A stretch of 64,000 nucleotides of DNA from Paractinoplanes abujensis. Lineage in GTDB: Bacteria > Actinomycetota > Actinomycetes > Mycobacteriales > Micromonosporaceae. The position numbers were made by a program, and so were the translations under genes. Within the stretch, counting starts at the first letter, position 1, and every line of letters starts with the position of its first letter. This document shows, piece after piece, positions 57,889 through 64,000 of the stretch. Under the pieces are notes generated by a model. That model did no database searches. It was not told the DNA's origin and worked only from the letters and a program-made list of their open reading frames with translations. The DNA lies in contig NZ_JACHMF010000001.1 of NCBI RefSeq assembly GCF_014204895.1, forward strand, positions 8,866,001 through 8,930,000. The letters are read 5' to 3'.

Positions 57889-57984
57889 CCCCCGTGGCCA
57901 CAGACTTCCAAAGGCGACCTACGTAGGGATCGGTAGAACGACGTAGTTCGACGTACGCGTTCGCGCGCGAAGATAACGAAAGGG

Positions 57985-60783
57985 TCACGCCGCTGTGAGA
58001 AAGACCCGGCTGGCCTGTACGCGGGTGCGCACCTGAAGCTTGTCGAAGATGTGCCCGACGTGGACACCGACCGTGCGTTCGCTGATGAACAGCCGCTCGC
58101 CGATCTCACGGTTGGTCAGGCCCTCGGCCAGGGCGGCCAGCACCTCGCGCTCGCGGGTGGTGAGCATGCCCAGCTCGTCGGCCGGCCCGGGCGCGGGCGC
58201 GGGCATCTCGATCGTGGGCGCGTCGTCGGCCAGCGTCACCCGGTAACGCCGGGCGACGGTGACGATCTCGTTGGCGAACGGCCGGGCGCCCATCGCGATC
58301 GCCGTCGCGTACGCCTCCCGCAGCGCCGTGGTCGCCACGGCCTTCCGGGCCCGGCGTTGCAACGCCGCCTCGGCCTGGCGCAGCCGGGAGTAGGCGGCCG
58401 GATAGGGCTGCCGGCGAGTGTCCCAGGCCGTGGCCGCCTTGGCCCAGAGCGCCGGGTCGGGCCGGCCCTCGGCCCGGCTCAGCTCGGCCGCGCACAGGTC
58501 GAGATAGCCGTCGATGGTGGCCCGCACCGGCGCCGCGGCGTTGCCGACCCCGGCCGCCATCCGCTCGACGGCCGCCGTGAGCCGGCGCAATGCGCCCGGG
58601 TCGACCGGCTGCCCAGCCGCGTGCGCCTCGGCCTCGGCGCGCAGGCCGTGCCAGGCCAGCACCCCGATCAGCACCAGGTCGTCGGAGCGGGTCTCGGTCA
58701 GCCCGCGCTGCACGGCGGCCCGGGCCTCGGCGTGCCGGGCCTGCCACATGGCCAGGCCGGCCCGCAGCGTGAGCATCGGCAGCACGTGCCGGGCTCCGCC
58801 GCCGGCCAGCAGCGTGGCCACCGCGTCGAGGTCGCGGTGGGCGGCGTCGACGTCACCGAAGCCGACCCAGAGCTGGCAGCGCGAGAGCAGCAGTTCGACG
58901 GCGTCGGCGCCGGACGGCCGGTGCCGCATCGCGTCGTCGAGCACGGTGTCGGCCTCGGACCATTGGCCCACCCGGAACAGGCCCTTGGCGGCGATGGCGA
59001 GCAGACGGGTCTGATAGGTGCGGCCGGCCCCGAGCGAGGCCAGCCGTTGCGCACCGCGGCGGGCGACCAGCACTCCCTCCTCGATGCTGTTGAGCGGACC
59101 GGTGAGCAGCTCCGCGAGGTGCAGATAGGCCACGCCGAGCTCGTCCGGGTGGCCGCTGCGCTCGGCGATCTCGACCGCGTGCCGGATCACGGCCAGGCCG
59201 GCGTCCGGGTCCTCGCGGAAGGCCGCGCTGAACCCGAGGGCGGCCGACGCCCGTACGAGGTCGGCGGTCGAGCCGTTGACCTCGGCCATCTCCAGCGCCT
59301 CCTGGGCGCGGGCGTTGGCATCGGCGTACCGGCCCAGATGCAGCAGCAGCTCAGCCAGGTAAGCCGCGGCCGAGGCGCGCTGCTTGGGCGAGCATTCGGG
59401 CGAGTCCAGGACGCGCTCGTACTCCTCCTCGGCGGTGGCCGTCCGACCGGCCGCGGCCAGATAACGCGCGCGGCGCAGGTGCAGGTCGCAGGCCCCGGGC
59501 GCGTCGGGCCGCAACGCCAGCGCGTCCAGGCCGGCCAGGGCGCGCAGGTGCTCGCCGCACAGGTGGGCCGCCTCGGCCGCGTGGGCCAGCAGCTCGGTCC
59601 GTTCCGGGGCGTCGTCGCTGATCAGTTCGAGCGCCGACGACCAGTAGCGATGCGCCTCGGTGAAGCCGTAGAGCTCCTCGGCGGCCCGGGCCGCGGCCAC
59701 CACCGAGGGCAGCGCCCGGGCCGGCTCGCCCGCCCGCTGCCAGTGATGGGCCAGCCGGGCGTGGTCGCCGGCCGCGTCGTGCTCGAGCGCCTCGGCGAAG
59801 CGGCGGTGCCGGGCCGCGGCCTCGGCCGGCAACACCTCGGCCGCCAGCACCTCGGCGACCAGGCGGTGCCGCAGCCGGTAGCCGTCGTCGGCGCCGGTCA
59901 CGAACCGGTGCGCGACCGCGGCCCGGACGGCCTCGAGCAGCTCGGCCTCACCCAGCGGCACGACCCGGGCCAGCACGGCGTGCTCGACCGGCTCCACACC
60001 GGCCGCGACCGCGTGCACCACGGCATGCGCGTTGGGCGGCAGCTCGTCGATGCGGGACAGGAAGATCTCGCGCAGCGTGTCGGACAGCTCGACCCGGCCG
60101 TCGCGCAGGTCACGGGCCAGTTCCTCGGCCACGAAGGGGTTGCCGCCGCTGCGCTTGTAGACCCGGTCGGCGTCCTCGGTGTCGACCGACTCGCCGGCCA
60201 CCGCGGCCACCAGCTCGACGGTCTGGTCACGGTCGAGCGGCGCGAGGTCGACGACCCGTACGGATCGGAGACGGCGCAACTCGGCCAGCACCTTGCGCAG
60301 CGGGTGGGCGCCCTGCAGGGCCTCGGCGCGGACGGCGGCCAGCACGGCGATCTTGACGTCGCTCAGGCCGGCCAGCAGATAGAGCAGCAGCTGACGGGTG
60401 CTGCGGTCGGCCCACTGCAGGTCGTCCAGCACGAGCAGCAGGCGCCGGTCACCGGCCACCGTGAGCAGGTCGCGCGAGACCCGGTCGAGCAGATCGGCGG
60501 CGTCGGCGGCGCCACTGTGGCCGGACTGCCGCAGCGCCTGCAGCACCGGGTGCAGAGGGGAGGCGTCGCCGATGTCGAGGCAGGTGCCGGACAGCACGGC
60601 GAAACCCGCGTCGCGCATCGCCCGGGCGGTCTCGCGCAGCAGCCGGCTCTTGCCGACACCGCTCTCCCCGGTGACGAACACCGCGGAGGTCCCGCCGGGG
60701 CCCGCGTTGCGCAGGTCGGATTGGACTTGGGTCAACGTGCCGGCACGTCCGACAAGTGGCCCGTCCTCCTCCTCGCTGGCCAT
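57985..60783 (-). CDS. LAL-type LuxR-family regulator (ATPase plus helix-turn-helix)
   Basis: This is a 932-residue large ATP-binding LuxR regulator. LVGRAGTL opens an AAA/NACHT-like ATPase with Walker A TGESGVGKSRLLRE and Walker B RLLLVLDDLQWAD. A long helical, TPR-like middle follows. The C-terminal LuxR helix-turn-helix is LTTREREVLAALAEGLTNREIGERLFISERTVGVHV. Such regulators activate secondary metabolism or sugar use on ligand and ATP binding. I take ATG 60783 (AGGGTG upstream); the frame runs on to 60957 but the extra residues are not protein-like. It is divergent from a cyclase gene. Confidence 0.92.
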   Translation of the reverse strand: MASEEEDGPLVGRAGTLTQVQSDLRNAGPGGTSAVFVTGESGVGKSRLLRETARAMRDAGFAVLSGTCLDIGDASPLHPVLQALRQSGHSGAADAADLLDRVSRDLLTVAGDRRLLLVLDDLQWADRSTRQLLLYLLAGLSDVKIAVLAAVRAEALQGAHPLRKVLAELRRLRSVRVVDLAPLDRDQTVELVAAVAGESVDTEDADRVYKRSGGNPFVAEELARDLRDGRVELSDTLREIFLSRIDELPPNAHAVVHAVAAGVEPVEHAVLARVVPLGEAELLEAVRAAVAHRFVTGADDGYRLRHRLVAEVLAAEVLPAEAAARHRRFAEALEHDAAGDHARLAHHWQRAGEPARALPSVVAAARAAEELYGFTEAHRYWSSALELISDDAPERTELLAHAAEAAHLCGEHLRALAGLDALALRPDAPGACDLHLRRARYLAAAGRTATAEEEYERVLDSPECSPKQRASAAAYLAELLLHLGRYADANARAQEALEMAEVNGSTADLVRASAALGFSAAFREDPDAGLAVIRHAVEIAERSGHPDELGVAYLHLAELLTGPLNSIEEGVLVARRGAQRLASLGAGRTYQTRLLAIAAKGLFRVGQWSEADTVLDDAMRHRPSGADAVELLLSRCQLWVGFGDVDAAHRDLDAVATLLAGGGARHVLPMLTLRAGLAMWQARHAEARAAVQRGLTETRSDDLVLIGVLAWHGLRAEAEAHAAGQPVDPGALRRLTAAVERMAAGVGNAAAPVRATIDGYLDLCAAELSRAEGRPDPALWAKAATAWDTRRQPYPAAYSRLRQAEAALQRRARKAVATTALREAYATAIAMGARPFANEIVTVARRYRVTLADDAPTIEMPAPAPGPADELGMLTTREREVLAALAEGLTNREIGERLFISERTVGVHVGHIFDKLQVRTRVQASRVFLTAA

Positions 60784-60955
60784 GCAGGTCACCCTAGTGC
60801 CCACCGACCTGGAACGTTCTCGGCGGTTCGGTCTGTTCTCCGTCACATGAGCGGCGGGCCGGCCAAGTGTCGGAGATACGTCGTTCTGCAGATCCGGTAG
60901 TGGACTGCGCCTGACACCGTTCTTCCGGGGCACAGAACTGGGGGAGCGTGAAGAC

Positions 60956-61588
60956 ATGACCGCAATCGCTATGGCGGAGCAGGAGCGGCGTCAGACCGTC
61001 ACCGTCCTTTTCATCGACATCGTGGGATACACCTCACTGATCGACGACCTGGACTGCGCGGTTGTCCGCGCACTGCAGCGGGACTACTTCGGCATCGCGT
61101 CCGAGGTGATCCGCGCGGGTGGCGGAGTGGTGGAGAAGTACGTCGGGGACGCGGTGATGGCGGTGTTCGGCACCGGCACCGCGGGCTTCGGCGCGGAAGC
61201 GGCCGCTTCGGCGGTCCGGGTGGGCCTGTCGGTCCAGGAGGCGTTGAGGGGGCAACTCCTGGCCGGCAGGTTCGCCGTACGGACGCGGGCCGGGCTCGCG
61301 ACCGGTGACGTCATCGTGGACCTGACGGCGGCCCACGACGGCGGACAGGTGATGATCAGCGGCAGCGTGGTCAGCACGGCGGCCCGCCTGCAGGCGTTCG
61401 CGCCGCACGACACCGTGGTGGTGTGCTCGCAGACCCGGGAGGCGGCCGGCGATCTGATCGCCTTCCAGGAGCTGCCACCCGTACGGGTCCCCGGCAAGCC
61501 CCGGGCGCTCGACCTCTATCGGGCGCTCGAGCCGCACCGCGTACGGCCGGCCAAGCGCCATCTGTACGCACTGCCGGTCGCGGCATAG
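60956..61588 (+). CDS. Class III adenylate/guanylate cyclase-domain protein
   Basis: This is a 210-residue stand-alone cyclase domain. The metal Asp residues are present in VLFIDIVGYTSL and KYVGDAVMAVFG, and the purine-contact Lys is in VEKYVG. The later specificity block, usually GDxVNxAAR, reads GSVVSTAAR: the Asp and the ribose-contact Asn are both Ser, the Arg is kept. It may use another nucleotide, have low activity or be a sensor. It is divergent from the LAL regulator; in other actinobacteria the same two domains occur as one protein, so they may work together. Confidence 0.85.
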   Translation: MTAIAMAEQERRQTVTVLFIDIVGYTSLIDDLDCAVVRALQRDYFGIASEVIRAGGGVVEKYVGDAVMAVFGTGTAGFGAEAAASAVRVGLSVQEALRGQLLAGRFAVRTRAGLATGDVIVDLTAAHDGGQVMISGSVVSTAARLQAFAPHDTVVVCSQTREAAGDLIAFQELPPVRVPGKPRALDLYRALEPHRVRPAKRHLYALPVAA

Positions 61589-61596
61589 AAGCTGAC

Positions 61597-61631
61597 CGAC
61601 ACGGGTACGTCAGCCCCTCGTACCCGTGTCG
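61597..61631 (+). terminator. Terminator after the cyclase gene
   Basis: CGACACGGGTACG (61597-61609) pairs perfectly with CGTACCCGTGTCG (61619-61631) across a 9-nt loop, 9 bp after the cyclase stop. Confidence 0.88.
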
Positions 61632-61772
61632 TAGCTCACCAGCCGTTACTTTTGCCCGTATCATCCCGTTCATGTGTGGGCCGTCCCGGCTCGGCGAACG
61701 AGAGTTGTCGGGGGGTCCCGGTAGGCTCGCCGCGTTCTGACCACCACCTGGGCCGATCGGGAGTGCCACCTC

Positions 61773-63824
61773 GTGACCGCGGAGATCCTGTACGGGGCCG
61801 ATGACCTCACGCACCTGGAGGGGCTGGACGCCGTCCGGAAACGCCCGGGCATGTACATCGGCTCGACCGACAGCCGAGGCGTCAACCACCTCGCCAACGA
61901 GATCATCGACAACTGCACCGACGAGGGCGTCGGCGGGCACGCCACCAAGGTGTCGGTGATCCTGCACGCCGACGGGTCCGTGCAGGTCGACGACGACGGC
62001 CGGGGCATCCCCACCGCCGTCAACACCAAGTCCGGCCTCAACGGCGTCGAGCTCGTGCTGACCCGCCTGCACGCCGGCGGCAAGTTCGGTGGCTCGGGCT
62101 ACAAGACCTCCGGCGGCCTGCACGGCGTCGGCGCCTCCGCGGTCAACGCGCTGGCCCTGCGGTTCGACGTCACGGTCAAACGCGACGGCAAAGTCCACGA
62201 GATCTCGTTCCAGCGCGGCGTCCCCGGCTCCTTCGACGGCCCCGGCCCGCAGGCCCGCTTCCACCCCGAGTCCGGGCTGCGCGTCGTCCGCCGGATGAAA
62301 CGGGGCGAGCCCACCGGCACGTCCATCCGCTACTGGTACGACGCCCGCTACTTCGAGACCGGCGCCCGGCTCGACGTCGACAACGTACGGGCCAAACTGC
62401 GCAACACGGCCTTCCTCGTCCCCGGCGTGCTCTACTCGCTGCGCGACGAGACCGCCGAGGAGACGACGAACGAGACCTTCCACTTCCCGCACGGGCTCAC
62501 CGACATGGTCGAGTTCCTCACCCACGCGGGCGACAAACCGGTCTCCGGCATCCTCCTGGTCAACGGCGAAGGCACGTACAAGGAAAACGCCGCCGACGAG
62601 AACGGCGTGATGCAGTCCAATGTCGAACGCCGGGCCGAGGTCGAGATCGCGTTCCGCTGGGGCACGGGCTACGAACGTACGGTCGAATGCTTCACCAACA
62701 CCATCCGCAACATGCACGGCGGCACCCACCGCAAAGGCTTCGAGCGCGCCCTGGTCCGCGCCCTCACCGAGGCCATCCGCAACACGCGCGGCCTGCTCAA
62801 GCCCAAGGAGGACCCGCCCGTCCTCGACGACCTGCTCGAGGGCATGACCGCGGTCATCCACGTCCGCATCCCCGAGCCCCAGTTCACCTCGCAGACCAAG
62901 GACGAGCTCTCCACCGCCGGCATCACCCGGGTCCTCCAGGGCCTGGTCGAGGCGCACGTCAAGGAGTGGATCGACGGCCGCAAGACGAAGGCCGAAGCCC
63001 GTACGGTGCTGCAGAAGGTCGTCGACGCGGCCCGCGTCCGGCTCACCCAGAAACAGCAGAAGGACGCGGCCCGCCGCAAGACCGCCCTCGAGGGCGCCTC
63101 GATGCCGCCCAAACTGGTCGACTGCCGCGCCACCGGCATCGCCCGCTCCGAGCTCTACATCGTCGAGGGCGACAGCGCGCTGGGAACCGCGCGCATGGCC
63201 CGAAGCTCCGAGTACCAGGCGCTCCTGCCCATCCGCGGCAAGATCCTCAACGTGCAGAAGGCCTCGCTGCAGCAGGTTCTCGACAACAACGAGTGCTCGG
63301 CGATCGTGCAGGTGCTCGGGGCCGGCTCGGGCCGCACGTTCGAGCTCGGCGCGATGCGCTACGGCCGCGTCATGATCATGGCGGACGCCGACGTCGACGG
63401 CTCACACATCCGCACCCTGCTGATCACCCTGTTCGCCAAGTACATGCGCCCGGTGATCGAGCAGGGCCGCCTGTTCGCCGCCATGCCCCCGCTGCACAAG
63501 GTCGTCACCAAGGGCCGCAACTCCCAGACGATCTTCACCTACACGCAGCAGGAGATGGAGTCGACGGTCGCCCGCTTCGAGCGCGGCGGCACCCAGGTGC
63601 AGAAGCCGGTGCCCCGGTTCAAGGGCCTCGGCGAGATGGACGCCGACGAGCTCTGGGACACCACGATGAACCCGGCGACCCGCACGGTCCGCCGCATCAC
63701 GCTCGACGACGCCGAACGCGCCGAGGCCACCCTCGAGCTGCTGATGGGCGAGCGCGTCGAACCCCGCAAGAACTGGCTGATCGAGGCGGCGGGCCGCATC
63801 GACCAAGAGACGATCGACGCCTGA
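61773..63824 (+). CDS. Type II topoisomerase subunit B (ParE/GyrB family)
   Basis: This is a 683-residue GHKL ATPase subunit. VRKRPGMYIG, EIIDNCTDEG (ATP/Mg Asn-Asp region), DDGRGIPT and GGLHGVGASAVNAL form the ATP site; the TOPRIM domain has VEGDSALG and ADADVDGSHIRTLL. C-terminal FKGLGEMDADELWDTTMNP contacts the A subunit. Together with the A subunit gene 14 bp downstream it makes a heterotetramer that relaxes or decatenates DNA. With one A/B pair here and no recF or gyr context, a topoisomerase IV-like second enzyme is more likely than gyrase. The start is GTG 61773. Confidence 0.92.
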   Translation: MTAEILYGADDLTHLEGLDAVRKRPGMYIGSTDSRGVNHLANEIIDNCTDEGVGGHATKVSVILHADGSVQVDDDGRGIPTAVNTKSGLNGVELVLTRLHAGGKFGGSGYKTSGGLHGVGASAVNALALRFDVTVKRDGKVHEISFQRGVPGSFDGPGPQARFHPESGLRVVRRMKRGEPTGTSIRYWYDARYFETGARLDVDNVRAKLRNTAFLVPGVLYSLRDETAEETTNETFHFPHGLTDMVEFLTHAGDKPVSGILLVNGEGTYKENAADENGVMQSNVERRAEVEIAFRWGTGYERTVECFTNTIRNMHGGTHRKGFERALVRALTEAIRNTRGLLKPKEDPPVLDDLLEGMTAVIHVRIPEPQFTSQTKDELSTAGITRVLQGLVEAHVKEWIDGRKTKAEARTVLQKVVDAARVRLTQKQQKDAARRKTALEGASMPPKLVDCRATGIARSELYIVEGDSALGTARMARSSEYQALLPIRGKILNVQKASLQQVLDNNECSAIVQVLGAGSGRTFELGAMRYGRVMIMADADVDGSHIRTLLITLFAKYMRPVIEQGRLFAAMPPLHKVVTKGRNSQTIFTYTQQEMESTVARFERGGTQVQKPVPRFKGLGEMDADELWDTTMNPATRTVRRITLDDAERAEATLELLMGERVEPRKNWLIEAAGRIDQETIDA

Positions 63825-63838
63825 GAGGTCGAAGCTTC

Positions 63839-64000
63839 ATGGCACGCCGTAAGAACACCGACAACCGCGTCGACCTGTCCGCCTTCGACCAGGCCGGCGC
63901 CCGCGTCATCGACAACCCGCTGACCACCGAGGTCGAAGACTCCTACCTGGAGTACGCGTACTCGGTCATCCACTCCCGCGCCCTGCCCGACGCCCGAGAC
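63839..64000 (+). CDS. Type II topoisomerase subunit A (ParC/GyrA family), 5' part
   Basis: Only the first 54 codons are in the window; the gene runs off the right edge. After a basic start (MARRKNTDN) the sequence EVEDSYLEYAYSVIHSRALPDARD is the N-terminal arm and first helix of GyrA/ParC; the catalytic Tyr lies beyond the window. ATG 63839 is 14 bp after the subunit B stop, so the two are co-transcribed. Confidence 0.9.
   Translation, partial: MARRKNTDNRVDLSAFDQAGARVIDNPLTTEVEDSYLEYAYSVIHSRALPDARD

Noticed and set aside
1..64000. CRISPR array, tRNA, rRNA, insertion sequence or prophage
   Set aside because: The tandem arrays have no unique spacers, no cloverleaf or rRNA sequence was seen, and no transposase, integrase or phage structural gene is present.

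Overview
The window is very GC-rich, with GTG and TTG starts, many 4-bp start/stop overlaps and several actinobacterial families (EF-Tu3-like factor, LAL regulator, DUF1540, DUF6510, DUF5995, DUF1996 and CelR/CebR-type and iron-box-like operators). It is most likely chromosomal DNA of a mycelial actinomycete. I infer Micromonosporaceae (Actinoplanes-like) from the overall gene mix, not from any single marker. No tRNA, rRNA, CRISPR array, transposase or phage gene was seen.

Layout. 1-775: two-phase tandem repeat spacer. 776-6606: sirtuin, hybrid histidine kinase, membrane Ser/Thr kinase, and a TetR/SnoaL pair sharing a palindromic operator. 6743-8145: a second, EF-Tu3-like elongation factor behind a 27-aa leader ORF and overlapping hairpins. 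8168-17759: MFS exporter, HAD phosphatase, secreted GH30 and GH5-CBM2 enzymes, TM2 protein, a MerR-like regulator with a structured leader, a PLDc_N protein and an SGNH esterase; about 1 kb at 12.2-13.2 kb is degenerate repeat. 17979-21728: a small orphan gene, then a leftward operon of sulfite-oxidase-like molybdoenzyme, flavin reductase, DUF6510 and a short HelD-like helicase. 21772-27987: a duplicated module of secreted subtilisin-like peptidases divergent from small membrane-anchored paralogues that share a two-cysteine 'CWR' domain. 28060-30823: two divergent IPT/TIG paralogues.

30920-34700: a compact operon of NrtR-like Nudix regulator, J-domain/pseudokinase fusion, VWA protein and divergent PurA-like enzyme behind a 37-bp dyad. 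34803-36321: iron-box-flanked DUF1540 protein and a DUF5925-type AAA ATPase. 36421-38142: tandem repeats around an F420-type nitroreductase and a methyltransferase. 38173-45624: a leftward operon of SWIM/DUF5691, MoxR AAA+, DUF5682 and VWA proteins, an NTP-dependent ternary system. 45704-49997: SDR, EamA transporter with MarR regulator, glutathionyl-hydroquinone-reductase-like protein and a Ca2+/H+ antiporter.

50152-56953: a LacI regulator and two secreted carbohydrate-active proteins whose promoters share the same -35/-10 layout and the same GGAAAGCGCTCTCC operator, a local polysaccharide regulon. 57041-61588: DUF5995 protein, LAL-type LuxR regulator and a divergent class III cyclase with altered substrate residues. 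61773-64000: type II topoisomerase B subunit and the start of its A subunit, cut by the window edge.

The best candidates for an undescribed system are the J-pseudokinase/VWA/PurA-like operon, the duplicated subtilisin/CWR-protein module, and the leader-controlled EF-Tu paralogue.
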